A stretch of DNA of 64,000 bases from Rhodoblastus acidophilus (GTDB taxonomy: Bacteria > Pseudomonadota > Alphaproteobacteria > Rhizobiales > Beijerinckiaceae): contig NZ_JAOQNX010000001.1 in assembly GCF_025961575.1 (NCBI RefSeq), positions 186,001 through 250,000 on the forward strand, read 5' to 3'. Shown here in pieces: positions 49,013 to 59,227 of the stretch. Both the position numbers and the translations under genes were made by a program. Position 1 is the first letter of the stretch. Each line of letters begins with the position of its first letter. The notes below the pieces were generated by a model. That model saw only the letters and a list, made by a program, of their open reading frames with translations. It did not search any database and had not been told where the DNA came from.

Positions 49013-49675
49013 ATGTGTGGACGTTTCGCCATCACCTCACCGCCCGAGGCGGTGAGGGCCTATTTTCGTTACGTCGAACAGCCCAACTTCCCACCGCGCT
49101 ACAATATCGCGCCGACTCAACCCATCCCGCTGGTGATCGCGCGCGGCGAACATCGCCATTTCATGCTGGCGCGCTGGGGCTTTTTGCCCGGCTTCGTCAA
49201 GGACGTAAAAAAATTCCCATTGCTGATCAACGCCCGCGCTGAAACTCTGACCGAGAAACCCAGCTTTCGCGCGGCGCTGCGGCGTCGGCGCTGCCTGATC
49301 CCGGCCGACGCCTGGTATGAATGGCGCGCCAACCTGTCCGGCCCCAAAACGCCGTTTCTGCTGCGTCGCGCCGGCGGCGGCCTGATGGCCTTCGCCGGAC
49401 TCTGGGAAACATATTTAGACCCGTCCGGCGGCGAGATCGACACCGCCTGCATCATCACCACCTGCGCCAATGGCGCGACCTCGGCGCTGCACGAGCGCAT
49501 GCCGGCCATCCTCGAGCCGGAGGATTTCGACGCATGGCTCAACCCCGACGAAACCATTGCGCCGCCTTTGCCGCTGCTGCGGCCGGCGGCGGACGAGACC
49601 ATCGCCTTCCACGCCATTTCCCCCCGGATCAACCACGCCAGCGCCGAGGGCGCGGAGCTGCAAGCCGCTGTTTGA
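49013..49675 (+). CDS. SOS response-associated peptidase (SRAP/YedK-HMCES)
   Basis: 220 residues. MCGRFAIT start with catalytic Cys2, NARAET near 75, WYEWR (Glu near 103) and LHERMPAIL (His near 162). Proteins of this family form thiazolidine crosslinks with abasic sites in single-stranded DNA. No GTTC-N7-GTTC LexA box is visible upstream. Confidence 0.95.
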   Translation: MCGRFAITSPPEAVRAYFRYVEQPNFPPRYNIAPTQPIPLVIARGEHRHFMLARWGFLPGFVKDVKKFPLLINARAETLTEKPSFRAALRRRRCLIPADAWYEWRANLSGPKTPFLLRRAGGGLMAFAGLWETYLDPSGGEIDTACIITTCANGATSALHERMPAILEPEDFDAWLNPDETIAPPLPLLRPAADETIAFHAISPRINHASAEGAELQAAV

Positions 49676-49770
49676 CGCGGGAAATGCGGACTTCCCCTGT
49701 CGGAACCCATCGCTGTGGCCAGCCGTTACAGGGGTCCCGCCCCCGGGCGGAACTCAGGGAAGGATCGACC

Positions 49771-50229
49771 ATGGCGTCACCCCAGCAACAACCTATGGAA
49801 CAGACGGCGATTTCAGGCTTCCGCACCTTCTTCGGCGGCGTCTCGAGCGTCAGCCGCAAGGCGCAGGCCATCGCCGGCGAATTCGCCAAATTGTCCGAGG
49901 AACAGCTCGGCGCCGGGGCGAAGGCGGCGGAGCGCCTGCGCAATGCGCAATCGCTTCAGGAGGTCACAAGCATTCAGTCCGAATTGCTGAAGGAATCCTA
50001 CGAGGCCACCACCAACCATTACCGCAAGATTGCCGAGCTCGCGATCTCGACCCCGCAGGAGCTCGCGGAATCGGCGCGGGAATTCGCCTCGACCATGGCT
50101 CAAGCCGGACAGGAGACCGCCGAGCGCGCCTCTGACATCACACGCCGGATGGGCGAACAGGCCGCCCATGCGACGGAAAAGACCGGCGAGGCCGCGCAGC
50201 AAGCGATGCGCGGCGGCGGTCGCGGCTAA
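49771..50229 (+). CDS. Phasin family protein
   Basis: 152 residues, helical, with a phasin-like body (GFRTFFGGVSSVSRKAQAIAGEFAKL and YEATTNHYRKIAELAISTPQE). Coats PHA granules. Preceded by AGGGAAGGA. Together with the PHA_gran_rgn gene at 8825 it indicates PHA storage. Confidence 0.85.
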   Translation: MASPQQQPMEQTAISGFRTFFGGVSSVSRKAQAIAGEFAKLSEEQLGAGAKAAERLRNAQSLQEVTSIQSELLKESYEATTNHYRKIAELAISTPQELAESAREFASTMAQAGQETAERASDITRRMGEQAAHATEKTGEAAQQAMRGGGRG

Positions 50230-50243
50230 TTCGCCTTCGCGCC

Positions 50244-50273
50244 AAGGGCCGCCGGACAATCCGGCGGCCTTTC
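50244..50273. terminator. Terminator between phasin and phzF-like genes
   Basis: GGCCGCCGGA pairs with TCCGGCGGCC across a three-base loop, flanked by AA before and TTTC after, between convergent genes. Confidence 0.75.
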
Positions 50274-50275
50274 AA

Positions 50276-51181
50276 TCAAAGACGAAAAAAACCTTCGCCC
50301 ACGATCACACTCGCGCCGGCAATGGCGACGTGGGTCAGTGCGCTTTTGTCGACGCGCATCGACAGGGTAATAAGGCTGGGACGGCCCATGGCGACGCCCT
50401 GCTCGATGTGGAGCATGTGTTCGCCGTCCTCCGGATTTTCGAATTTCGCGGCGACGGCGGCGAAAGCCGCGGCGGCCGAGCCGGTCGCGGGGTCCTCCGC
50501 CACGCCCAGGCCCGGGACGAAGACGCGGGCCTGCACGTGATGCGCTCCGTCCTGAGTCTCCCGCGTGTACAGGCAGACGGCGGGGCGCTCCATCGGCAGC
50601 GTGGCCCCGAGCGCGGAAAAATCAGGCTTCGCCCGGTTCAGGACGACGCGGCTTGCAACGGGAATGAAAGCGAAGGGCAGGCCCGCGCTGGCGATCACGG
50701 GCTTGTGGGCGTCGAAGCCGATGTCATCCTCGGTGAACCCCAGCGCAGCGGCGATGCGGGAGACGTCGAGGGTCTCCGCAAATATTTCGGGCAGATGCGG
50801 GACAACAAATTCCGCCCGTAATGCGCCCCTGACCCGCGCGACCTCGCAGACGACCGGCCCCACATCCTCTTCCAACACCAGCCGGATCGGCGCCTGCCCC
50901 AGCATGTCGCGCGCCCGCTCGAAGGCGATCAAAGCGGCGGCGCCGATGGTGGGATGCCCGGCAAACGGCAGTTCGACGGCGGGCGTAAAAATGCGCAGGC
51001 GCGCGGTGTTGATGGGGTCGCGCGCCCTGAGAACAAAGACGGTTTCGGAAAGATTGAATTCGCGGGCGATCGCGTGCATCCGCGCGCCGTCGAGCTCGTC
51101 GGCGTCGAGCACGACCGCCAGCGGGTTGCCCGCCAGCGGTCGCTCGGTGAAGACGTCAAGCCGGCGGTACGGAAGCTTCAC
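50276..51181 (-). CDS. PhzF family isomerase-like protein
   Basis: 301 residues from a GTG at 51181 (a TTG at 51205 is also possible). The N-terminal pattern YRRLDVFTERPLAGNPLAVVLDA carries the PhzF hallmark, with the catalytic glutamate in FNLSETVFV. A diaminopimelate-epimerase-like fold with a pseudo-twofold; the second half has PATGSAAAAFAA. True phenazine pathway genes are absent, so another substrate is likely. It overlaps the pssA stop by about 26 nt. Confidence 0.85.
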   Translation of the reverse strand: MKLPYRRLDVFTERPLAGNPLAVVLDADELDGARMHAIAREFNLSETVFVLRARDPINTARLRIFTPAVELPFAGHPTIGAAALIAFERARDMLGQAPIRLVLEEDVGPVVCEVARVRGALRAEFVVPHLPEIFAETLDVSRIAAALGFTEDDIGFDAHKPVIASAGLPFAFIPVASRVVLNRAKPDFSALGATLPMERPAVCLYTRETQDGAHHVQARVFVPGLGVAEDPATGSAAAAFAAVAAKFENPEDGEHMLHIEQGVAMGRPSLITLSMRVDKSALTHVAIAGASVIVGEGFFRL

Positions 51182-51971
51182 GGGCTTTGGCGTCCTGCGC
51201 CGCAAAAGTGTTGTAGGCGCGCACCGAGGCCGGGATCATGCTCATGTAGAGCAGGCTGAGCACGATCAGCATCTGCATCGGAAAGAAGGCCAGCAGCACC
51301 AGCGCGGCGGCCGCCACGAACAGCACGAAGATGAATTCCTCGCGCGGCACCCGTCCCAGGCTTTTGCCGGAATAGTGCGGGATGCGGCTCGCCATCAGCA
51401 GCGCCACGCCCAGAACATAAACCGCCTCCAGCACGATCAGGCCAGTGGAGACCGTCAGGTTGAAGACCAGATGCAGGTAGAGCGGCAGCAGCACGACAAT
51501 GGCGCCCGCCGGCGCCGGCATGCCGGTGAAAAACTTGGCCATCCAGGCGGGACGGTCGGGATCGTCGATCATGACGTTGAACCGCGCCAGACGCAGCGCC
51601 GCCGCAATGGCGAAGAACAGCACGGCCACCCAGCCGAGCGTCCCCAGTTCGTGCAGCGACCAGAAATACAGCACCAGCCCCGGCGCCACGCCGAAATCGA
51701 TGAAATCGGCGAGCGAGTCCAGCTCCGCGCCGAACCGGCTGGACCCTTTGAGCGCACGCGCGATGCGGCCGTCGATGCCGTCGAGCACGGCGGCGACGAC
51801 GATGGCGAGCACCGCGGTTTCAAAATGCTTGTCGGCGGCAAGTTTGATCGCGGTCAGGCCGGCGCACAGGGCGAGCAGCGTGACCACATTCGGCACGACG
51901 AAACGCAGGGGCAGCCCGCGCAGGCCGCGCAACTGGATTCGGGCGCGCGCGGGTGGGGTTTGTTCGTCCAT
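51156..51971 (-). CDS. pssA: CDP-diacylglycerol--serine O-phosphatidyltransferase
   Basis: Integral membrane enzyme making phosphatidylserine for PE synthesis. 271 residues from ATG at 51971. The CDP-alcohol phosphatidyltransferase motif DGIDGRIARALKGSSRFGAELDSLADFIDFG matches D-x2-D-G-x2-A-R-x8-G-x3-D-x3-D. Adjacent psd completes the PE pathway. Confidence 0.95.
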   Translation of the reverse strand: MDEQTPPARARIQLRGLRGLPLRFVVPNVVTLLALCAGLTAIKLAADKHFETAVLAIVVAAVLDGIDGRIARALKGSSRFGAELDSLADFIDFGVAPGLVLYFWSLHELGTLGWVAVLFFAIAAALRLARFNVMIDDPDRPAWMAKFFTGMPAPAGAIVVLLPLYLHLVFNLTVSTGLIVLEAVYVLGVALLMASRIPHYSGKSLGRVPREEFIFVLFVAAAALVLLAFFPMQMLIVLSLLYMSMIPASVRAYNTFAAQDAKAREASVPPA

Positions 51972-51972
51972 T

Positions 51973-52671
51973 TCACCCGACCTTATAGGGGCGTTCCTCG
52001 GCGCTCGGGCTGTAATCAGCCAGAACCGTCTCGCCCGCGATGCATTTGGAGCCGAGGCCAACCGACAGGCGCGCGCCCGGCGGCATGTAGACGTCGACGC
52101 GCGAGCCGAAGCGGATCAGGCCAAACCGTTCGCCGACGCCCAAGCTCTGGCCCTCATGGACAAAGCTGAGGATGCGGCGGGCGATCAGGCCGGCGATCTG
52201 CACCACGCCGAACGTGCCCTGCGGCGCGTCGATCAGCATGCCGTTGCGCTCGTTGTCCTCGCTGGCCTTGTCCAGGTCGGCGTTGAGGAAGGCGCCGGGC
52301 TTGTAAGCGATGCGCGTGATGCGGCCGGTGACGGGCGCGCGGTTCACATGGCAGTCGAACACGCTCATGAACACGCTGACGCGCTGCATCGGCTCCGGGC
52401 CGAGCCCGAGTTCCGGCGGCGGGGCGAATTGACCGATCGAGCAGACATAGCCATCGGCCGGCGACACCACCAGGCCGTCGCGCACCGGCGTGACGCGCGC
52501 GGGATCGCGGAAGAAATAAGCGCACCACACCGTGGCGATTCCGCCGATCCAGCCGAGCGGCGACCAGATGTAGTGAAGCACGACAGCCGCAATGCCGAAC
52601 AGGATGATGAAATTGCGGCCTTCCGGATGGATGGGCGCAACCTGCTTGCGGATCGACTCGATCATGGACAT
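51973..52671 (-). CDS. psd: Phosphatidylserine decarboxylase proenzyme
   Basis: 232 residues, the short type. Self-cleaves at the GLGSKCIAG motif to make the pyruvoyl group (Ser near 207). [14 protein letters not shown] and [13 protein letters not shown] are conserved family blocks. Ends one base before pssA starts. PE is a major membrane lipid. Confidence 0.96.
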   Translation of the reverse strand: MSMIESIRKQVAPIHPEGRNFIILFGIAAVVLHYIWSPLGWIGGIATVWCAYFFRDPARVTPVRDGLVVSPADGYVCSIGQFAPPPELGLGPEPMQRVSVFMSVFDCHVNRAPVTGRITRIAYKPGAFLNADLDKASEDNERNGMLIDAPQGTFGVVQIAGLIARRILSFVHEGQSLGVGERFGLIRFGSRVDVYMPPGARLSVGLGSKCIAGETVLADYSPSAEERPYKVG

Positions 52672-52739
52672 GGAGGAATCCTCATAAGAAAGTCCGGCGC
52701 TGTTTTGGCGCCAAATCGCGGCAAAGTCACGTGGGGGGC

Positions 52740-52940
52740 TCAGTAATGCGGCGGCGGCCGGTCGGGCGCGACGCGTTCGCTCACCGTTTGCAGTTCGTCG
52801 CGCAGGCGCAGCACCTCGCGGGTCAACCCGTCGATGCGCGCCCATTGCGCGGCGACGAGATCGCTCAGTTCCTGGATAGCGCGCTCCTGATGCGCATAGA
52901 GAGATTCGAGAGCTTCGACTCGCGCCTCGTCCGGCGGCAT
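52740..52940 (-). CDS. SlyX family protein
   Basis: 66-residue coiled-coil protein ([25 protein letters not shown]...), ending PDRPPPHY. An unrelated-looking extension to 53000 is rejected. It lies 10 nt after mutL. Function of SlyX is unclear. Confidence 0.85.
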   Translation of the reverse strand: MPPDEARVEALESLYAHQERAIQELSDLVAAQWARIDGLTREVLRLRDELQTVSERVAPDRPPPHY

Positions 52941-52950
52941 TTGCTTTCCT

Positions 52951-54732
52951 TCACTTGCGGCCGAACAGTTTTTCGATGTCCGCGAGTTTGAGTTCGACAT
53001 AGGTGGGGCGGCCGTGATTGCACTGCCCGGCGCCGGGCGTGCGCTCCATTTCGCGCAACAGGGCGTTCATTTCCTCCGACGTGAGCCGACGACCGGCGCG
53101 CACCGAATGGTGGCATGCCATGGTCGCCAGCACATGGTCGAGCTTTTTTTCCAAGGGCGCGGCGGCGCCCTCTTCGGCGAGCGAACAGGCGAGGTCGCGA
53201 ATCAGGGCGTCCAGCGCGCCGATCTTCAGCTCCGCCGGCGTTTCGTGCACGGCCACGGCGCCGGGACCGAAGGGCTCGATCGCCAGGCCCAAAGAGGCGA
53301 GCAGAGGCTCGGCTTCGACCAGCCGCGCGGCGTCGCCGGGATCGAGATCGACGATGAAGGGAGAAAGCAGCGCCTGACGCGCCACGCCGGCTTCCGCGCG
53401 CTGCTTCTTGAGTTTTTCATAGACGAGGCGTTCATGGGCGGCGTGCTGATCGACCAGCACCAGCCCGTCCTGGGTTTGGGCGACAATATAGGTTTCATGG
53501 ATCTGCGCCCGCGCCGCGCCGAGCGGGGCTTCAACCGCCTGTTCGGGCGCGGGCTCCTGATGAGGCCGCGCATCGGCGGCGGGCGCCGATTCCTCGAAGG
53601 CGAAGATCGGCGTCTGTTGCATCTGCTGGACCGGAGCGGCTGGCGAGGCGCGCCAGTCCCAATTTTGCGGCGCGGCGCTACGCGTTTGGGCGAACTGGTC
53701 GAGCGCGCGCGGCGCCAGCGACGGCGTGGCGCGGTGCAAGGCCGAGGCGAGCGCTTGCTTCAGCGCGCCGATGACAAAACCGCGCACCAGCCCCGAATCG
53801 GCGAAACGCACCTCCGCCTTGGCCGGGTGGACGTTGATATCCACCTGCCGGGGTGGACAGTCGAGAAACAAGGCGAGCGTCGGATGACGGTCAGCGCCGA
53901 GGAAATCCATATAGGCGGCGCGGATGGCGCCGGCAAAAAGCTTGTCGCGGACGGGGCGGCCGTTGACGAACACATATTGCGCCGCCGCATTGGCGCGGTG
54001 CCAGGTCGGCAGACCGGCAAAACCCCAGAGACGCAGGTGCTCCCGGGCGGCGTCGACCTGAAGCGCGTTTTCGCGGAATTCGCGCCCAAGCACCTGGGTG
54101 AGCCGCGTCAACAGTCCGTCGAAACCATCCGGGCATGCCTGGTAATCAAAGCCGGCGAGACCGTCGCCGCCGAGCGAAAAACGCACGCCGTGGTTCGCCA
54201 TCGCCAGCCGCTTGACGACATCCGCCACAGCCTGCGCCTCGGCGCGAGTGCTCTTCAAGAATTTGAGGCGCGCCGGGGTCGCGGCGAAGAGATCGCGCAC
54301 TTCTACGCGCGCGCCGGGGGGCAAGGCGGCGGGCTTGACCTCACCGACCGAGCCGAACTCGACCTCGATCCGCGCGCCCTGCGGCGCATTTTTTTGGCGC
54401 GTCTGAATCTCAAGCCGCGCCACCGAACCGATGGAGGGCAGCGCCTCGCCGCGAAAACCGAGCGTGGCGATATTGGTGAGATCGCCATCGGGAATTTTTG
54501 AGGTGGCGTGCCGCTCGACGCACAGCCGCAAATCAGCCTCGTCCATGCCGGCGCCGTCGTCCACGACGCGGATCAGGCTTTGGCCGCCGTTTTCGATGGT
54601 GACGTCAATGCGCGAAGCCCCGGCGTCCAGGGCGTTTTCGACGAGCTCCTTCACGGCGGCGGCCGGCCGCTCCACAACTTCGCCGGCGGCGATGCGGTCC
54701 GCAAGAATAGGGTCGAGACGGCGGATGGTCAT
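52951..54732 (-). CDS. mutL: DNA mismatch repair protein MutL, endonuclease type
   Basis: 593 residues. N-terminal GHKL ATPase: [29 protein letters not shown]-terminal domain has the endonuclease motif [12 protein letters not shown] and QCNHGRP metal site, so it can nick DNA itself, unlike E. coli MutL. An apparent ~120-residue linker lies between. Upstream of slyX. Confidence 0.96.
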   Translation of the reverse strand: MTIRRLDPILADRIAAGEVVERPAAAVKELVENALDAGASRIDVTIENGGQSLIRVVDDGAGMDEADLRLCVERHATSKIPDGDLTNIATLGFRGEALPSIGSVARLEIQTRQKNAPQGARIEVEFGSVGEVKPAALPPGARVEVRDLFAATPARLKFLKSTRAEAQAVADVVKRLAMANHGVRFSLGGDGLAGFDYQACPDGFDGLLTRLTQVLGREFRENALQVDAAREHLRLWGFAGLPTWHRANAAAQYVFVNGRPVRDKLFAGAIRAAYMDFLGADRHPTLALFLDCPPRQVDINVHPAKAEVRFADSGLVRGFVIGALKQALASALHRATPSLAPRALDQFAQTRSAAPQNWDWRASPAAPVQQMQQTPIFAFEESAPAADARPHQEPAPEQAVEAPLGAARAQIHETYIVAQTQDGLVLVDQHAAHERLVYEKLKKQRAEAGVARQALLSPFIVDLDPGDAARLVEAEPLLASLGLAIEPFGPGAVAVHETPAELKIGALDALIRDLACSLAEEGAAAPLEKKLDHVLATMACHHSVRAGRRLTSEEMNALLREMERTPGAGQCNHGRPTYVELKLADIEKLFGRK

Positions 54733-54798
54733 TCAAACTCGCAGGGAAATTCCCGAGCCTTTAATTTCCGAAAAGTCCGAAGCGCGGCGTCTTTTCGC

Positions 54799-54898
54799 CA
54801 TGACCGGGCTTGCCATCCACGCGGCGCCGCCATGCGAACTGCCACAAAACTCAACTCGTCGCCCAGCGTGGATGCCCGGGACAAGCCCCGGCATGACG
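54799..54898. repeat. Large imperfect palindromic intergenic repeat (RIME-like)
   Basis: Left arm with CATGACCGGGCTTG and CCATCCACG (54799-54821) is roughly the inverse of the right arm CGTGGATG and CAAGCCCCGGCATG (54867-54896). It resembles Rhizobiales intergenic mosaic palindromes. It lies between the divergent-looking mutL promoter region and the M16 gene end. Confidence 0.55.
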
Positions 54899-54911
54899 TG
54901 CGCATTGGCGA

Positions 54912-56192
54912 TCAGCTTGCGCTCACGCCCTCGGGCCGCCCGACGACCGCAACCAGGAACCGCCCATCCCCCAGCAAACGCTTGGCCACGCGCCGCGTAT
55001 CCTCCAGCGTCACCGCCTCGATCTCGGCGTTGCGGCGGTCGAGATAATCCGGCCCAAACCCCTCCTGCTGCAATTGCAAGAGATGGCCGGCGATCTTGGT
55101 CGAGGTGTCGAAGCGCAGCGCGTAGGAGCCGATGAGATATTTCTTCGCCTTTTCCAGTTCGTCTTCAGTCGGGCCTTCCGCGGCCATGCGCTCGGCTTCC
55201 TCCGCGATAACCGACAGCGACTCGGCCGCGCGCTCGTTCTTGGTCGACGTGGCGCCGATCAGACCCGCGGACGCCTTCGGCGTCGACAGCATGGAATAGA
55301 CGGAATAGGTCAGGCCGCGTTTTTCGCGCACCTCTTGCCACAGCCGCGAGGTGAAGGAGCCGCCGCCCCAGATGTGGTTGAGCACGGTGGCGGCCATATA
55401 GTCGGGATCGTGGCGGCTCAGCCCGGGCCGGCCGAAGCGGATGTTCGACTGGGGCACGTCGAGATCGACCAGCACGCGCCGCCCGAGCCCCGAAATCCCG
55501 ACCTGCGGCACAGGCGTTTTCGTCGCCCGCGCCGGAAGACCCGCGAACAGGGCGTCGAGCTTGACCGAAAGCGTGGCGGGATCGATCGCGCCGACAACAG
55601 CAACCTTCAGCACGTCGCGCGCCAAAAGGTTCTTGTGTTGCGCCACAAGGTCGTCGCGCCCCACCGCGTCGACCTCGCCGATTTCGCCGCGCGGCGAACG
55701 CGCATAGGGATGATTAGGCCAAGCGGCGCGCCGCCACGCCTGCGCCGCCATGGAATCCGGGTCCTTGGACTCGCGCTTCAACACGGCGTTGATCTGGCCA
55801 CGCACGCGCTCCAGCGGATCGGCGTCGAAGCGCGGCGCGTTCAGCGCCAGCGTCACCAATTCAAAGGCCTTGTCGAGATTGCGCGTCAACGTCTGCAAAT
55901 GGCCGCTGAATTCATCGCGGTCCGCCGAAAAATGCAGACGAATGGCATGGTCGTCGAGCGCGCGCTGAAAAGCCTCGGAGTCGAGGTCGCCGGCGCCCTC
56001 GTCGAGCATGCCGGCGAGAATGGAGGCCGCGCCGGCCTTGCCCTGGGGGTCCTGCGCCGCGCCGCCTTCGAAGGAAAAATCCATCGCCACCAGCGGAACG
56101 GCATAGTCCTCGACGAGCCAGGCCGAAATCCCTGCCGGCGTAACGATTTTCTGGACGCGCGCGGCGCGCGAGATCTTGGCGGGAGCGTTCAT
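54912..56192 (-). CDS. M16 peptidase family protein, non-catalytic partner
   Basis: 426 residues with LuxS/M16 fold but without the HxxEH zinc site (in its place is SILAGMLDEG). C-terminal M16 domain has RLWQEVREKRGLTYSVYS. Typical of heterodimeric partners of M16B peptidases. It starts 11 nt after the active partner. I chose MNAPAKIS at 56192. Confidence 0.9.
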   Translation of the reverse strand: MNAPAKISRAARVQKIVTPAGISAWLVEDYAVPLVAMDFSFEGGAAQDPQGKAGAASILAGMLDEGAGDLDSEAFQRALDDHAIRLHFSADRDEFSGHLQTLTRNLDKAFELVTLALNAPRFDADPLERVRGQINAVLKRESKDPDSMAAQAWRRAAWPNHPYARSPRGEIGEVDAVGRDDLVAQHKNLLARDVLKVAVVGAIDPATLSVKLDALFAGLPARATKTPVPQVGISGLGRRVLVDLDVPQSNIRFGRPGLSRHDPDYMAATVLNHIWGGGSFTSRLWQEVREKRGLTYSVYSMLSTPKASAGLIGATSTKNERAAESLSVIAEEAERMAAEGPTEDELEKAKKYLIGSYALRFDTSTKIAGHLLQLQQEGFGPDYLDRRNAEIEAVTLEDTRRVAKRLLGDGRFLVAVVGRPEGVSAS

Positions 56193-56203
56193 TGCGGCGA
56201 TCC

Positions 56204-57553
56204 TCAAGCGGCTTGTTCGTCTTTGAGCAGATAGCCGGTCACGGCCCGCTTGCGGTCCAGCCACTTGGTCGCGGCGGCGACATCCTCGCGCGTCACCACC
56301 TCGACGCGGCGGCTCCACCCCAAAACATTCTCCACCGTGCCGCCAATGGCCAGCGAAGCGCCGAACCAGCGGGCGAGCGCCATCTGGCTGTCCTGCGCGT
56401 AGATGGAATCAGCGATCAGCCGCGTGACCGACCGGTTCAAATCCTCGGCGGAAATCCCGTCGCGGAAGAGTTCGGCGAGGACATCGTCAATGCCCGCTTC
56501 AAGCGTCTCCAGCGACACATCATCGGCGGGGACGGCGTAGACATAGAACCGGCTGTCATCGAGCGCGGAGGCGTAATAATAGGCGCCCGCGGACACCGCG
56601 AGCTTCCGCTCCAGGACCAGCCGGCGATAGATCAGGCTGGTCGGCCCGCCGCCGAGATAATGCGACAAGACTTCCAGAGCCTCGGCCTCGCCGGGCGCGG
56701 CGGTCTGCTGCGACGGCGCGAGATAGATGCGCTCGAAGCTCGGCTGCTCCACTTTTTCATCGGCGAGCTTGACGGTGCGCTCGGCGCGGGGCTCGGGCTC
56801 GCGCGGCCGGTCGCGGCGCGGCGGTTCTCCACGCGCGGGGATCTTGCCGTAAGTCTCGCGCGCGAGTTTTTCGACTTCTTCGGGCTCGACATCGCCGGAA
56901 ACCACGAGAATCGCGTTCTCGGGGGTATAAAAACGGCGGTAATAAGCGAGGGCGTCGTGACGATCCAAAGTCTCGATTTCGTGGCCCCAGCCGATAATCG
57001 GCACGCCGTAGGCGTGATGGGTGAACAGCGCGGCATTGAGGGCTTCGTCGAGCTGCGCGCTGGGATCGGCCTCCGTGCGCATGCGACGCTCTTCCATCAC
57101 CACATCGCGCTCGGGCAACAACACCTCATCCGACAGGGTGAGGTTGGTCATCCGATCCGCTTCATATTCCATCATCACGCCGAGATGCTCGCGGGCGATG
57201 CGTTGGAAATAGGCGGTGAAATCGTAGGAGGTGAAGGCGTTCTCCTGGCCGCCGAGTTCGGCGACGAGATGGGAGAATTCGCCGGGGCCGTGCTTGTGCG
57301 TACCCTTGAACATCAGATGTTCGAGGAAATGGGCGATGCCGCTCTTGCCCCGGGGATCGTCGGCCGAACCGTTGCGATACCAGACCATATGCGTGACCAC
57401 GGGCGCGCGATGGTCCGGGATCACCACAACCTCGAGGCCGTTGTCGAGCTTGAAATGATTGACGACCGGCCCGGCATGCGACCCGTCTGCGCTCCCCTGG
57501 CCTTCCGCTGGCGCTTCATGGGGGCAAGGAGTCGGGGGCGGGCTGACGATCAC
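56204..57553 (-). CDS. M16 family zinc peptidase, catalytic subunit
   Basis: 449 residues with the inverted zinc motif HFLEH (near residue 75) and the downstream glutamate in the EADRMTNLTL region. Pairs with the inactive M16 gene. No signal peptide clearly visible. Substrate unknown, perhaps misfolded or signal peptides. Confidence 0.92.
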   Translation of the reverse strand: MIVSPPPTPCPHEAPAEGQGSADGSHAGPVVNHFKLDNGLEVVVIPDHRAPVVTHMVWYRNGSADDPRGKSGIAHFLEHLMFKGTHKHGPGEFSHLVAELGGQENAFTSYDFTAYFQRIAREHLGVMMEYEADRMTNLTLSDEVLLPERDVVMEERRMRTEADPSAQLDEALNAALFTHHAYGVPIIGWGHEIETLDRHDALAYYRRFYTPENAILVVSGDVEPEEVEKLARETYGKIPARGEPPRRDRPREPEPRAERTVKLADEKVEQPSFERIYLAPSQQTAAPGEAEALEVLSHYLGGGPTSLIYRRLVLERKLAVSAGAYYYASALDDSRFYVYAVPADDVSLETLEAGIDDVLAELFRDGISAEDLNRSVTRLIADSIYAQDSQMALARWFGASLAIGGTVENVLGWSRRVEVVTREDVAAATKWLDRKRAVTGYLLKDEQAA

Positions 57554-57668
57554 GGGAGAAATCCTGGGGTGAGCGAAAAGGGCGTTCCGCCAATATAGGC
57601 GGCGAAAGCCGGAGCGACAGCCCCGGCTTGCAAAATTCTTGCCCCGCTCGCGTTCCGCGCGGAAAGCA

Positions 57669-58670
57669 TCAGAACCAGTTGAAAAAACCCTTCTTGCCTT
57701 CGTCCTGGTCGGTGAAGCCGGAAACCTTGCCGTCGGCGCCCTGCACCTTGTCGAGATAACCCGACGGCGGCCGGGTCAGCGCCTCAGCGTTGAGCGGGCG
57801 CTGCACGCGACGCTCCTCGCCCGGTCGCGGCGCCGGAAGCGCGTCGCGGTTCTGGGGAATGGCGAGTTTGGGACGCTCGGAATAATCAGGCGTGGTCTCG
57901 TCGCCGCCGCCCAGCGCGCGGTCGAACCAGCCGGGCGGCGAAGGCGCGGCGGCCGGGGGCGGCGTAACCGCCGCGGCGGGAGGCGGCGCAGCCGCCGGAG
58001 TGGAGGCCGGCTTGGCTTCTTTCGGCTTGCGGTCGGGCTTGGCGGGCGGGGGCGCGGTGACATTGACGGGCGGCAGATTGCCGGCAGGTTTTTCCTCCTT
58101 GTCGGCAAACCCGAGCGCCCCAGCGGCGCGGTCGAACAGCGACGGCTCCGCGGCAGGCGCCGCCGGCGCCTGGGCCATGAAACTACGCGGATCAGGCTGA
58201 CGCGCCGGTTCGAGCGCGCTGGAGTCAAACAGTTTGTTGAGCAGAAATTTCTTCGGCATGCCGTTAGGAAGGGTTTCCTCCTCCGGCTCGACGGGCGCCG
58301 CCGCCTTGTCACCCTGGCCCCCCGGACCGCCCGATGAACCGACTGGACCGGGCGCCGGCGCGGGGTTGGTCATGCGGTTGATGAGCGACTGCCGCGGCAT
58401 CTGCTGGCCGAAGGCGGTTTGCGGCTCCGGCTCCACGACGACCGGAGCGGGCGCGGGCTCTGGCGCCGGCTCGACCTTGGCCGCCTCGGCGGGTTTCGCC
58501 GGCTTGTGCTTGACGACGGGCTTTTTCTTGACCGCCGGCTTGGGCGCCGCCTCGACGGCGGGCGCGCCCGGGCTGTCAAAAAGCGAGTCTCCCGCCCATG
58601 CGGGCGCAGCCAGCAACGCGGCCGCACAAAGCGGCGCGGCCATCAGGGCGAACTTGTTGCTTCTGGCCAT
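57669..58670 (-). CDS. Exported Pro/Ala-rich protein with repeated short motifs
   Basis: 333 residues with a signal peptide (to about AWA at 26). The rest is largely Pro/Ala/Lys low complexity that presents repeated short motifs: SLFD (29-32), KLFD (146-149), SLFDRA (177-182), GWFDRA (247-252) and a GFFNWF C-terminus (328-333). A second repeated motif appears twice: MPRQSLINRM (91-100) and MPKKFLLNKL (138-147). It lies between lspA and the M16 pair. No known domain. Start chosen at 58670. Confidence 0.7.
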   Translation of the reverse strand: MARSNKFALMAAPLCAAALLAAPAWAGDSLFDSPGAPAVEAAPKPAVKKKPVVKHKPAKPAEAAKVEPAPEPAPAPVVVEPEPQTAFGQQMPRQSLINRMTNPAPAPGPVGSSGGPGGQGDKAAAPVEPEEETLPNGMPKKFLLNKLFDSSALEPARQPDPRSFMAQAPAAPAAEPSLFDRAAGALGFADKEEKPAGNLPPVNVTAPPPAKPDRKPKEAKPASTPAAAPPPAAAVTPPPAAAPSPPGWFDRALGGGDETTPDYSERPKLAIPQNRDALPAPRPGEERRVQRPLNAEALTRPPSGYLDKVQGADGKVSGFTDQDEGKKGFFNWF

Positions 58671-58735
58671 TCGGCAAATCCTCAAAACTCTTGCGCCTAT
58701 ACTGCCGCTTCTTGGCGAATTCGCGGCAGGCAAGC

Positions 58736-59227
58736 TCAAGAGGAAACCGGCGCTTTTGTCGTCAGCGACTCATATATCAGCAGCACGGCGCCGGCAAATA
58801 TCGCGACATCGGCGAAATTGAACACATAGTTCGCCAGCGGCCCCGCCCAGAACGGCGTGTGGAAATAGAGGAAATCGGCGACAGCGCCATGGGTCAGCCG
58901 ATCCACCGCATTGCCGAGCGCGCCGCCGATCAGACAGCCGAACGCGGCGATGGAAAGCCCATTCTTCGCGCGCCACAGCAACACACTGAGCGCCAGAGAC
59001 GCCGCCAGCGCGAGCGCGACCAAAGCATAGCGGCCAAGATCAGAGTCGGAATGCAGCATCGTATAGGCGACGCCGCGGTTCCAGCTCATGGTCAGGGCAA
59101 GAAACGGCGTCAGATCGATGCGCGGCGCATCCGGTTTGTCGAGCAGGCCGATCGCCCAGGCCTTCGAGGCCTGATCGGCGGCGAAAACCGCCGCCGCCAG
59201 GGCAAAACCGGCCAACCGGCGTTTCAC
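58736..59227 (-). CDS. lspA: Lipoprotein signal peptidase II
   Basis: 163 residues, four membrane segments. Catalytic Asp in NAVDRLTHG and in FNFADVAIF. Cleaves the signal peptide of lipidated prolipoproteins. GTG start at 59227, overlapping the ileS stop (GTGA). Confidence 0.96.
   Translation of the reverse strand: MKRRLAGFALAAAVFAADQASKAWAIGLLDKPDAPRIDLTPFLALTMSWNRGVAYTMLHSDSDLGRYALVALALAASLALSVLLWRAKNGLSIAAFGCLIGGALGNAVDRLTHGAVADFLYFHTPFWAGPLANYVFNFADVAIFAGAVLLIYESLTTKAPVSS

Noticed and set aside
53014-54501. Long + strand frame opposite mutL
   Set aside because: A shadow of a highly biased GC-rich gene; Arg/Gly-rich with no domain.
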